Source: Phycicoccus sp. Soil802 (GTDB lineage: Bacteria > Actinomycetota > Actinomycetes > Actinomycetales > Dermatophilaceae). Taken from it: DNA of 64,000 nt. The position numbers and the translations under genes were made by a program. The notes under the pieces are model-generated. The model was not told the DNA's origin. It ran no database searches and was given only the letters and a program-made list of their open reading frames with translations. The DNA is taken from the NCBI RefSeq assembly GCF_001429605.1, contig NZ_LMSS01000003.1:62001-126000 (forward strand), in the 5' to 3' direction. Below are positions 45,257 through 54,683 of the stretch, piece by piece (within the stretch, counting starts at the first letter, position 1; each line of letters starts with the position of its first letter).

Positions 45257-45278
45257 GCATACTTGTATACAAGTATGC
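45257..45278. promoter_or_regulatory. Perfect 22-bp palindrome, GntR operator
   Basis: GCATACTTGTA followed immediately by its reverse complement. The core TTGTATACAA fits FadR-type half-sites. On the plus strand TATGCT (45274-45279) overlaps its right edge and could be the -10 of the Ldh2 operon, so binding would block transcription both ways. Confidence 0.75.
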
Positions 45279-45320
45279 TTTCCTCTCCTCAGTCTTGCAC
45301 AGCCGAACCGAGGAGGACGA

Positions 45321-46391
45321 GTGGACTTCGCAGCGAGCGACCTGTCGCGGTTCGCCACGGACGTGCTGGTCGCGGAGGGAGTCCCCGAGGCCGACGCCGC
45401 CCTGCTGGCCGACTCGCTCGTCACGGCCGAGCTGTGGGGTCACGCCTCGCACGGCATGCTCCGGCTGCCCTGGTACGTCACCCGCCTGCGGTCCGGGGCG
45501 ATGGAGCGCACCACCGCAGCCGAGGTGGTCCGCGACGGTGGCGCGGTAGTGGTGCTCGAGGGGGGCCACGGCATCGGCCAGGTGCTGACCCAGCGGGCGG
45601 TCGAGCTCGGGATCGATCGCGCCCGCGTCCATGGCATCAGCGGGGTGGCCATCCGCAACTCCGGTCACTTCGGCACCGCCGCGTACTTCACCCGCCAGGC
45701 CGCCGAGGCGGGTTGCATCGCCCTTCTGATCACCAACGCCAGTCCTGCCATGGCCCCCTGGGGCGGCCAGGTCAAGGCGATCGGCACCAACCCCTGGTCC
45801 ATCGCCGCCCCGGCCGGCCGCCACGGCGTGGTCGTGATGGACCTCGCCAACACGGCCGTCGCCCGCGGCAAGGTCTACCTCGCGGCCGAGCGCGGCGAGG
45901 CGATCCCCGAGGGCTGGGCGGCCACTGCAGACGGGACCCCGACCACCGACCCCGCCGAGGCCATCGCCGGCCTGATCCTGCCGATGGCCGGACCCAAGGG
46001 CTACGTCATCTCGTTCATGATGGACGTCCTCGCGGGCGTGCTCACGGGCAGCTCCTTCGGTGACGGGGTCGCCGGTCCCTACGACCCCGACCGCCGCAGC
46101 GGGGCCGGCCACCTGCTCATCACCATCGACGTCTCCGCCGTGTCCGACGCGGCCGAGTTCTCGGCCCGCATCGAGGCCCTGGTCGACCAGACCCGCGGGG
46201 GTGAGCTCGCCGCCTGGGCGGACGAGATCCTCGTCCCCGGCGAGCTCGAGGACCGCACCCGAGCGCGGTTGGCCGCACACGGCATACCCCTGGCTGCCAC
46301 CACGCGGGACGCGCTGGCGACGCTCGGCCGGGAGGCCCGCGTCGCCCTGCCTGCCCCGCTCACCCCGACTGGACCGGAGGTCCTCGCATGA
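45321..46391 (+). CDS. Ldh2-family NAD(P)-dependent malate/lactate-type dehydrogenase
   Basis: A 356-residue oxidoreductase of the non-Rossmann Ldh2/MDH2 family. HGMLRLPWYVTRLRSGAME holds the family His; VAIRNSGHFGTAAYFTRQAA the catalytic His; APWGGQVKAIGTNPWSIAAP the cofactor loop; GPKGYVISFMMDVLAGVLTG the C-terminal signature. GTG 45321 has AGGAGG 5 nt upstream, which decides against upstream starts. First gene of a five-gene operon. Likely oxidises a 2-hydroxy acid (malate, lactate, ureidoglycolate, sulfolactate or a sugar acid). Confidence 0.9.
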   Translation: MDFAASDLSRFATDVLVAEGVPEADAALLADSLVTAELWGHASHGMLRLPWYVTRLRSGAMERTTAAEVVRDGGAVVVLEGGHGIGQVLTQRAVELGIDRARVHGISGVAIRNSGHFGTAAYFTRQAAEAGCIALLITNASPAMAPWGGQVKAIGTNPWSIAAPAGRHGVVVMDLANTAVARGKVYLAAERGEAIPEGWAATADGTPTTDPAEAIAGLILPMAGPKGYVISFMMDVLAGVLTGSSFGDGVAGPYDPDRRSGAGHLLITIDVSAVSDAAEFSARIEALVDQTRGGELAAWADEILVPGELEDRTRARLAAHGIPLAATTRDALATLGREARVALPAPLTPTGPEVLA

Positions 46392-46702
46392 TCGCCCTCG
46401 TCGTCTCCCTCGACGTCGTCCCCGGCCGCCTCGACGAGTTCTCCGAGGCCATCGCCACCAATGCCGAGCGGTCGTTCACCGACGAGCCGGGCTGCCTCTA
46501 CTTCGACGTGGTGCAGGACCTGGCCGACGACCACCACTTCGTGTTCTACGAGCTCTACGCCGACGAGGAGGCCGTCACCGCCCACCGCGCCGCTCCGCAC
46601 TTCGCGCAGTGGCGGGCTGCTGCCGACCGGTGCGTCGTGCCGGGCAGCCAGGTGAACACCCTTGCCGCGCACCGGTTCCACCACTCGCAGGGGGAGTCGT
46701 GA
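46388..46702 (+). CDS. Antibiotic biosynthesis monooxygenase (ABM)-domain protein
   Basis: A 104-residue ferredoxin-fold protein: ALVVSLDVVPGRLDEFSEAI, SFTDEPGCLYFDVVQDL and HHFVFYELYADEEAVTAHRA, as in YgiN-type quinol monooxygenases. The terminal HRFHHSQ is His-rich. ATG 46388 overlaps the Ldh2 stop (ATGA). Many such proteins in catabolic operons have no proven oxygenase activity. Confidence 0.87.
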   Translation: MIALVVSLDVVPGRLDEFSEAIATNAERSFTDEPGCLYFDVVQDLADDHHFVFYELYADEEAVTAHRAAPHFAQWRAAADRCVVPGSQVNTLAAHRFHHSQGES

Positions 46703-47805
46703 AGCTCCTCGTCCTGCCCGGTGACGGCATCGGTCCGGAGATCACCGACGCCACGGTCGCGGTGCTCGGGGCGCTCGACGACCAGCTCGGGCTCGGCCTC
46801 GAGCTCGAGCAGCGCGACATCGGGCTGGCCTCCCTGGCGGCCGTCGGCACGACCCTGCCCGACGACGTGGTGGCCAGGGTGACCGAGGTCGACGGCACCG
46901 TCCTCGGCCCGGTCTCGCACTACGACTACCCGGCCCGCGACCAGGGCGGGATCAACCCGTCCGCCGAGCTGCGGACGCGGTTCGCGCTGCACTCCAACAT
47001 CCGCCCCTGCCGCTCCGTGGACGGGTTGAGCGTGCTGCGCACCCCGATGGACCTCGTGATCGTCAGGGAGAACACCGAGGGGTTCTACGCCGACCGCAAC
47101 ATGTATGCCGGTAGCGGCGAGTTCATGCCCGACGAGGACTCGGCGTTCTCGATCCGCAAGGTCACGGCACAGGCGTCCCGACGGGTGGCCAGGACCGCGT
47201 TCACGCTGGCCCGCTCCCGGCGCCGACACGTCACCGCGGTGCACAAGGCCAACGTCCTCAAGCTGTCGGACGGCCTGTTCCTGCGGTGCGTCCGCGAGGT
47301 CGCCGAGGAGTTCCCCGACGTCGAGCTCCGTGAGCTGATCGTCGACGCGGCTGCCGCCAGGCTGATCCGCGACCCCGGGTCGTTCGACGTCGTGGTGACC
47401 ACCAACATGTTCGGCGACATCCTCAGCGACGAGGCCTCCGAGCTGTGCGGCAGCCTGGGCCTCGGTGGGGCGGTCAACGCCGGCGACGGGATCTGTGTCG
47501 CGCAGGCCCAGCACGGGTCGGCCCCCGACATCGCCGGGCAGGGGATCGCCAACCCGGTCTCACTGATCCTCTCGGCGGGCATGCTGCTCGACTGGCACGG
47601 TGCCCGCTCCGGGAGGCCCGAGCTGCGCGGCGCGTGGGACCACCTCGACCGCGCCGTCACCTCCGTCGTCGCCGACCCCGCCACCCGCACCCGCGACCTC
47701 GGCGGCTCCCTCGGCACCGCCGACTTCACCCGCGCCCTCATCGACGCACTGACCCACATGACGCCGACCCAGATGGCACCGACCCAGGAGGTCTCCCGTG
47801 GCTGA
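46699..47805 (+). CDS. Isocitrate/isopropylmalate/tartrate-type decarboxylating dehydrogenase
   Basis: A 368-residue beta-decarboxylating dehydrogenase. LVLPGDGIGPEITDATVAVL is the N-terminus; ELRTRFALHSNIRPCRSV carries substrate-binding arginines; VIVRENTEGFYADRNMY is the ENTEG substrate loop; TAVHKANVLKLSDGLF has the catalytic Lys; NMFGDILSDEASELCGSLGL binds Mg. GTG 46699 overlaps the ABM stop (GTGA). Specificity (isocitrate, isopropylmalate, tartrate, malate) is not settled by sequence; its operon points to catabolism. Confidence 0.88.
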   Translation: MKLLVLPGDGIGPEITDATVAVLGALDDQLGLGLELEQRDIGLASLAAVGTTLPDDVVARVTEVDGTVLGPVSHYDYPARDQGGINPSAELRTRFALHSNIRPCRSVDGLSVLRTPMDLVIVRENTEGFYADRNMYAGSGEFMPDEDSAFSIRKVTAQASRRVARTAFTLARSRRRHVTAVHKANVLKLSDGLFLRCVREVAEEFPDVELRELIVDAAAARLIRDPGSFDVVVTTNMFGDILSDEASELCGSLGLGGAVNAGDGICVAQAQHGSAPDIAGQGIANPVSLILSAGMLLDWHGARSGRPELRGAWDHLDRAVTSVVADPATRTRDLGGSLGTADFTRALIDALTHMTPTQMAPTQEVSRG

Positions 47806-48232
47806 CCAGCCGCTCGCCCCCAACCTGCTGATCCGACCCGACGCGGTCCGTCCGTTCGACCGCGGCAACGGCGTCGTCACGATCCCGTACGTCGGGAAGT
47901 GGAACTGCGAGACCAACCGGGTCACGACCGGTCAGACGCAGTTCCAGCCCGGCACCGGCCTGCCTCTGCACAGCCACAACGTCGAGGAGTCGGTGCTCGT
48001 CCTCGAGGGCGAGGCGGTTGCCGAGATCGGCGAGGAGCGTTTCGACCTCGAGGCCGGCGAGGCGACCTGGGTGCCGGCTGGCATCCCGCACCGGTTCTAC
48101 AACCGCGGGGAGGGCGTCATGCGGATCTACTGGGTCTACGGCGGCCGCGACGTGACCCGCACGATCACCGCGACGGGAGAGACCTTCGAGCACCTCTCGG
48201 AGAGCGACCGTGGGGGGTTGAGCACCCCGTGA
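47798..48232 (+). CDS. Cupin-domain protein
   Basis: A 144-residue single cupin. Motif 1 is GTGLPLHSHNVEESVLVLEGEA (metal-binding His-x-His and Glu). Motif 2 is EAGEATWVPAGIPHRFYNRG with the third His. GTG 47798 overlaps the end of the dehydrogenase gene by 8 nt. It may isomerise or sense the pathway intermediate. Confidence 0.88.
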   Translation: MADQPLAPNLLIRPDAVRPFDRGNGVVTIPYVGKWNCETNRVTTGQTQFQPGTGLPLHSHNVEESVLVLEGEAVAEIGEERFDLEAGEATWVPAGIPHRFYNRGEGVMRIYWVYGGRDVTRTITATGETFEHLSESDRGGLSTP

Positions 48233-49656
48233 GCGCCGACGTCACCACCACCGGCACGGTCTCGACCAGCACGGTCACGACCACCAACCCCGCCGACGGG
48301 ACCACGCTGGCGAGCTATCCGTCGATGGGTCCCGCCGAGGTCGAGCAGGCTGTCGCGCTCGGTGCCGACGCGGCCCGCGGCTGGGGCCGGGTCCCCGTCG
48401 CCGACCGCGCGGCGCTGCTCACCCGGTTCGCCGCCCACCTGCGCGCCGACGCCGAGCGGTATGCCGCCCTGGTCACCGCGGAGATGGGCAAGCCCTTGGC
48501 GCAGGCGCGGGGAGAGGTCGAGAAGTCGGCGGTCACCGCCGACTACTACGCTGCGAGGGCCGCGACGATCCTGGCTCCGCGAGAGGTCGAGATCGACTCT
48601 CCCGCAGGGGTTTCCGCTTTCGTCACGCCCGAGCCCCTGGGTCTCGTGCTGGCCGTGATGCCGTGGAACTTCCCGGTCTGGCAGGTGATGCGGTTCGCGA
48701 TCCCCACCCTGGCGGCCGGCAACGGTGTGCTGCTGAAGCACTCGCCCAACGTCACCGGGACGGCCTTGGCCCTGGCCGAGGCGTTCGAGCGGGTCGGCTT
48801 CCCCGCCCACCTCGTGACGGCCCTGGTCCTGGTCGAGGACGACGTGCCCGACACCGTCGGCGGGCTGATCGCCGACGACCGGGTCGCCGCCGTCACCCTC
48901 ACCGGCAGCAACCGGGCCGGTGAGATGGTCGGCGCTGCCGCAGGTCGCGCGTCCAAGCGGTCGGTCCTGGAGCTCGGCGGGTCCGACGCGTTCGTGGTCC
49001 TCTCCGACGCGGATGTCCCGGCCGCCGCGGCGGCTGCCGTGGGGGCCCGCTTCACGAACTCCGGCCAGAGCTGTGTCTGTGCCAAGCGGTTCGTCGTCGA
49101 GGCGCCCGTGGCTGAGGAGTTCACCAGGCTGTTCCTCGAGGGCGTCGAAGCCCTGTCCGTCGGCGACCCGACCGACCCGGCCACCAGCGTGGGACCGCTC
49201 GCGCGCGGCGACCTGCGCGCCGCCCTCCAGCGGCAGGTCGACCAGTCGGTCGCGGCCGGAGCCACGCTGGCGGCCGGCGGGCACAGCATCGACGGCCCCG
49301 GGTCCTTCTACGAGCCGACCGTCCTGCTCGACACCGGACCCGGCATGCCGGCCTTCGACGAGGAGACCTTCGGCCCGGTCGCGGCGATCGCCGTGGCCGC
49401 CGACGAGGACGAAGCCGTCCGGCTGGCCAACGCGACGCCGTACGGGCTGGGGCTCAGCGTCTGGAGCCGGTCCACCGAGCGGGCCCTGGGGGTCGCCCGC
49501 AGGGTCACCTCCGGAGCTGCCTTCGTCAACGCGGTCGTCGCCTCCGACCCGAGGGTGCCCTTCGGTGGCACGAAGCGCAGCGGCTACGGTCGCGAGCTCG
49601 CCGAGGCCGGCATCCTCGAGTTCACCAACCAGCGCACCTACTGGGTGTCCGCCTGA
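48229..49656 (+). CDS. NAD(P)-dependent aldehyde dehydrogenase
   Basis: A 475-residue aldehyde dehydrogenase of the succinate-semialdehyde type. MPWNFPVWQVMRFAIPTLAA is the cofactor/oxyanion segment, LELGGSDAFVVL the catalytic Glu, NSGQSCVCAKRFVV the catalytic Cys, and EETFGPVAAIAV the cofactor ribose Glu. GTG 48229 overlaps the cupin stop (GTGA). Last gene of the GntR-controlled operon; converts a pathway semialdehyde to an acid. Confidence 0.92.
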   Translation: MSADVTTTGTVSTSTVTTTNPADGTTLASYPSMGPAEVEQAVALGADAARGWGRVPVADRAALLTRFAAHLRADAERYAALVTAEMGKPLAQARGEVEKSAVTADYYAARAATILAPREVEIDSPAGVSAFVTPEPLGLVLAVMPWNFPVWQVMRFAIPTLAAGNGVLLKHSPNVTGTALALAEAFERVGFPAHLVTALVLVEDDVPDTVGGLIADDRVAAVTLTGSNRAGEMVGAAAGRASKRSVLELGGSDAFVVLSDADVPAAAAAAVGARFTNSGQSCVCAKRFVVEAPVAEEFTRLFLEGVEALSVGDPTDPATSVGPLARGDLRAALQRQVDQSVAAGATLAAGGHSIDGPGSFYEPTVLLDTGPGMPAFDEETFGPVAAIAVAADEDEAVRLANATPYGLGLSVWSRSTERALGVARRVTSGAAFVNAVVASDPRVPFGGTKRSGYGRELAEAGILEFTNQRTYWVSA

Positions 49657-49660
49657 CCGG

Positions 49661-50671
49661 TCAGCTGCTCGCCGACCAGTCGTGCCAGTCCGCGGGGAGC
49701 TCGAGCCGCCGGAACGCCTCGGTCGCCGTCGCCGGCACCTCGAGGGTGCGCCAGGTCGTGCCGCCGTCGCTCGAGGCGACCAGGACCACGCCCTTGGGCA
49801 GCCGCTCACCGTCGTTTCCCGACTCGGGCATCCGGTAGAAGGCCAGCACACCCTTCTCCCTGGTGTCCGCGGGTGCGAACACCGTGTCGGTGCTGGTGGG
49901 GAGCGCGTGCTCCTGGACCTGGCCTCGGCCGTCGACCCAGACCGCGCGGTGGCCCGTCACCCCCCACAGGAGGGTGTCCTGGGTCGGTGCCCAGCGGGCG
50001 ACGGGCACGTCCATGCCCATCAGCCGCCGGTTCGCCACGTCGACCACGCACAGCGCACCGGACCCGCAGGCCACCACGTCCGTGCCGGGGCGCGCGGGCA
50101 GCAGCGTGCTCGTGCGCACGTCCCGCAGGGCAACCGGGTCGCGCAGGTCCGCCCGCAGGATCATCGGCGGGACCCCCTCGCGGGACAGGTCGACGTAGAA
50201 GGCACCGCCCGGCAGTGCGTCGTAGCTCTCGTACTGCGACAGCCCCCACATGTGCCGGCTGCTCCGGCCGCCCTGGGTGACCTCGACCGCCACCTCGCAG
50301 TCGACGCTGTTGAAGCTCGGCACGAGGCTGCGGCAGCGAGTCCACACCCTGGCCTCGGCGCCCGCGTCGTCGGGCGAGCGCAGGGTCCGCAGGAGCGTCG
50401 ACCGGGGGTGGCCGACCACCTCGTCCACGGTCAGGAAGTCCACGGCGCCTCGCACGACGTCCGTCGTGCCGGTCCGGTCGGTCGGTGGGGTCGCCTCGCG
50501 GTGACCGCCCGAGGTCGTCACCACGGCTGCCAGGGCCACCACAGCCGCGCACGTGATGCTCGCGACGGCGGCCGAGCGGCGGCGACGTCGGCCGGCCACG
50601 GCGACCAGCTCGGCGAAGTCGGGGGCCGCGACCTGGTCGGCGACCCGGCGCAGGTCCATGAGGTCAGACAT
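49661..50671 (-). CDS. Membrane protein encoded with a sigma factor
   Basis: A 336-residue protein. A cytoplasmic N-terminus (MSDLMDLRRVADQV) is followed by an RRRRR patch, one transmembrane helix (AAVASITCAAVVALAAVV, about 35-52) and an extracytoplasmic domain of propeller-like strands (VLVASSDGGTTWRTLEVPA resembles a BNR/sialidase-type repeat). No zinc anti-sigma HxxxCxxC motif is seen. It overlaps the sigma gene by 8 nt, so it may be an unconventional regulator of that factor. Family unknown. Confidence 0.7.
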   Translation of the reverse strand: MSDLMDLRRVADQVAAPDFAELVAVAGRRRRRSAAVASITCAAVVALAAVVTTSGGHREATPPTDRTGTTDVVRGAVDFLTVDEVVGHPRSTLLRTLRSPDDAGAEARVWTRCRSLVPSFNSVDCEVAVEVTQGGRSSRHMWGLSQYESYDALPGGAFYVDLSREGVPPMILRADLRDPVALRDVRTSTLLPARPGTDVVACGSGALCVVDVANRRLMGMDVPVARWAPTQDTLLWGVTGHRAVWVDGRGQVQEHALPTSTDTVFAPADTREKGVLAFYRMPESGNDGERLPKGVVLVASSDGGTTWRTLEVPATATEAFRRLELPADWHDWSASS

Positions 50672-51152
50672 GTTCGGACTCCTCCCTCAGCAGCTCCGCC
50701 AGGGCGGCACGGGCCCTGGAGAGCCGCGACTTGACGGTGCCCTCCGGGATGTCGAGCTCGGCGGCCACCTGGGTCGTCGACAGGTCGGCGACGTAGTGCA
50801 GGACTGCCGTGAGCCGCAGGTCGTGGGGCAGCTGGGCGAGTGCGGTGACCAGGGCCACGTGGTCGGGAGTCAGCTCCACCGCCCCCGGTCCGCCCGGCGC
50901 CGGCACCCGCACGCGACGGACGACACCCAGGTGGCGCCACCCGTTGCGGACGTGGTTCACGGCGACGGTGCGCAGCCAGGCCTCCGGGTTGTCGACCCTG
51001 GCGAAGTGGGCACCCTGCCGGATGGCCTTGATGAACGCCTCCTGCACGGCGTCCTCGGCCTCGGCCAGGTCGCCGCAGACGCCGAGCAGCTGCACGACGA
51101 GCCGCTGGTATGACGCGTCGTAGACCCGGCTCACGACCTCGTGACGCTCCAT
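50664..51152 (-). CDS. ECF-type sigma factor (SigE-like family)
   Basis: A 162-residue sigma factor. Region 2 is YDASYQRLVVQLLGVCGDLA with AEDAVQEAFIKAIRQ and NPEAWLRTVAVNHVRNGWR. Region 4 is LPHDLRLTAVLHYVADLSTT with QVAAELDIPEGTVKSRLSRA. ATG 51152. Cotranscribed with the membrane protein that follows. Confidence 0.9.
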   Translation of the reverse strand: MERHEVVSRVYDASYQRLVVQLLGVCGDLAEAEDAVQEAFIKAIRQGAHFARVDNPEAWLRTVAVNHVRNGWRHLGVVRRVRVPAPGGPGAVELTPDHVALVTALAQLPHDLRLTAVLHYVADLSTTQVAAELDIPEGTVKSRLSRARAALAELLREESEHV

Positions 51153-51264
51153 GGCACCTCGGCTCCGTCCTCAGTCCGATGTTGACATCCTGACGACACC
51201 TGGGGGAGTGGTTCGGTTCGCGTCCACCGCGCCCGAGTCTCTCCACGCGTCTCGCATCCGAGAC

Positions 51265-51301
51265 GGTATGCCGCGTGCGCGGGGCGCGCTGGCGGCATAC
51301 C
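51265..51301. repeat. Inverted pair of the CGGCATAC element upstream of hutH
   Basis: GGTATGCCGC (51265-51274) and GCGGCATACC (51292-51301) are perfect 10-bp inverted arms around a 17-nt GC-rich loop. They lie 18 bp before the hutH start, in the gap to the divergent sigma-factor gene. Could be an operator, an RNA hairpin in the hutH leader, or one of the window-wide octamer elements. Confidence 0.65.
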
Positions 51302-51318
51302 TCCGCTGCAATGGAGGC

Positions 51319-52884
51319 ATGACCACCACTGCCACCTCCGTGCCGACGGTCACCGTCGGCACCGGCCCCATCTCGTTCGACGACGTCGTGGCGGTCGCCC
51401 GCCATGACGCCCGGGTCGAGATCTCTCCGGAGTCGCTCACCGAGGTGCGCCGCACCCGCGCCGTGATCGAGGCGCTGGCCGACGACACGGTCGCGCACTA
51501 CGGCGTCTCCACCGGGTTCGGCGCCCTGGCCACCCGGCACATCCCCGTCGAGCTGCGGGCCCAGCTCCAGCGGTCGCTGGTCCGCTCGCACGCGGCGGGC
51601 TCCGGCGCGGAGGTCGAGCGAGAGGTGGTGCGGGCCCTCATGCTGCTGCGCATCTCGACGCTCGCGACCGGCCGCACGGGCATCCGCGAGGAGACCCTGA
51701 CGACCTACGTCGGGATGCTCAACGCCGGCATCACCCCGGTGGTCCACGAGTACGGCTCGCTCGGCTGCTCGGGCGACCTCGCCCCGCTGTCGCACTGTGC
51801 GCTGGCGCTGATGGGCGAGGGCGTCGTCCGCGACGCCGAGGGTGTGCGGATGCCGACCAGCGAGGCGTTCGCCGCGGCCGGGATCACGCCGGTCGAGCTG
51901 CGCGAGAAGGAGGGCCTGGCCCTCATCAACGGCACCGACGGCATGCTCGGCATGCTCGTCCTCGCGATCACCGACCTGCGGATGCTGCTCAAGGTCGCCG
52001 ACGTCACCGCAGCGATGAGCGTCGAGGGCCAGCTCGGCACGGACGACGTGTTCGCCGCGGACCTGCACGCGCTCCGTCCCCAGCCCGGTCAGGCGCTGTC
52101 CGCCGCGAACCTGCGAAAGATCATGCAGGACAGCGGGATCCGTGACAGCCACCGTGACCCGGAGGCGTGCACGCGGGTCCAGGACGCCTACTCGCTGCGG
52201 TGCTCACCGCAGGTGGCGGGCGGGGTCCGCGACACCGTCGAGTATGCCGCGACCGTCGCCGGCTTCGAGCTCGCCTCCGCGGTCGACAACCCGGTGGTGA
52301 CGCCCGACGGCCGGGTCGAGTCCAACGGCAACTTCCACGGGGCGCCGGTCGCCTACGTGCTGGACTTCCTCGCGATCGTCGCAGCCGACCTGGCGTCGAT
52401 CTCCGAGCGTCGCACTGACCGCTTCCTCGACGTGTCGCGCAACCACGGGCTGCACGCGTTCCTCGCTGACGACCCCGGCGTCGACAGCGGCCACATGATC
52501 GCCCAGTACACCCAGGCCGCGATCGTCTCGGAGATGAAGCGGCTCGCCGCACCCGCGTCGGTCGACTCGATCCCCTCCAGCGCGATGCAGGAGGACCACG
52601 TGTCGATGGGGTGGTCGGCGGCGCGCAAGCTGCGCCGCTCGGTCGACGGGCTCACCCGGGTGCTGGCGGTCGAGCTGCTCACGGCGGCCCGCGCCCTCGA
52701 CCTGCGGGCTCCGCTCACCCCCGCGCCCGCCACGGCGGCGGTCGTGCAGGCACTGCGCGACGCCGGCGCCCCCGCACCGGGCACCGACCGCTTCCTCGCC
52801 CCGGAGATCGAGACCGCGGTCCAGCTCGTCGCCACCGGTGCGGCGGTCGCAGCAGCAGAGTCCGTCACCGGCCCCCTCAACTGA
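51319..52884 (+). CDS. hutH: Histidine ammonia-lyase
   Basis: A 521-residue histidase (L-histidine to urocanate plus ammonia). YGVSTGFGALATRHIPV holds the catalytic Tyr, and GSLGCSGDLAPLSHCALALM surrounds the MIO-forming triad. Here that triad is Cys150-Ser151-Gly152 rather than the usual Ala-Ser-Gly. SNGNFHGAPVAYVLDFLAI and SSAMQEDHVSMGW are further active-site motifs. ATG 51319 is the family-typical start; a longer upstream frame would cross the inverted repeat. Probably in an operon with hutU, 45 nt downstream. Confidence 0.95.
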   Translation: MTTTATSVPTVTVGTGPISFDDVVAVARHDARVEISPESLTEVRRTRAVIEALADDTVAHYGVSTGFGALATRHIPVELRAQLQRSLVRSHAAGSGAEVEREVVRALMLLRISTLATGRTGIREETLTTYVGMLNAGITPVVHEYGSLGCSGDLAPLSHCALALMGEGVVRDAEGVRMPTSEAFAAAGITPVELREKEGLALINGTDGMLGMLVLAITDLRMLLKVADVTAAMSVEGQLGTDDVFAADLHALRPQPGQALSAANLRKIMQDSGIRDSHRDPEACTRVQDAYSLRCSPQVAGGVRDTVEYAATVAGFELASAVDNPVVTPDGRVESNGNFHGAPVAYVLDFLAIVAADLASISERRTDRFLDVSRNHGLHAFLADDPGVDSGHMIAQYTQAAIVSEMKRLAAPASVDSIPSSAMQEDHVSMGWSAARKLRRSVDGLTRVLAVELLTAARALDLRAPLTPAPATAAVVQALRDAGAPAPGTDRFLAPEIETAVQLVATGAAVAAAESVTGPLN

Positions 52885-52929
52885 CACCACGGCATACCCG
52901 ACTCGTCGAAAGCACTCAAGGAGAACGAC

Positions 52930-54588
<1,659 letters not shown>

Positions 54589-54609
54589 CCGGCCCACCCG
54601 GAGCGACCA

Positions 54610-54641
54610 AGGGGCGGCCCCGAGTTGCCGGGGTCGCCCCT
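54610..54641 (+). terminator. hutU terminator stem-loop
   Basis: AGGGGCGGCCCCG (54610-54622) pairs with CGGGGTCGCCCCT (54629-54641), a 13-bp stem with one G-U pair and a 6-nt loop, 21 nt after the hutU stop. It separates hutHU from the phosphoesterase gene. Confidence 0.7.
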
Positions 54642-54683
54642 CCGGCGTACACCTGAAGGACCGGGTGCAGTGCTGGAGGGGCG

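Noticed and set aside
46699-47805. leuB or icd housekeeping assignment
   Set aside because: No leucine-biosynthesis or TCA neighbours; the tightly coupled catabolic operon argues against it, so specificity was left open.
51151-51318. N-terminal extension of hutH
   Set aside because: It would run through the octamer inverted repeat and add 56 residues absent from histidases.
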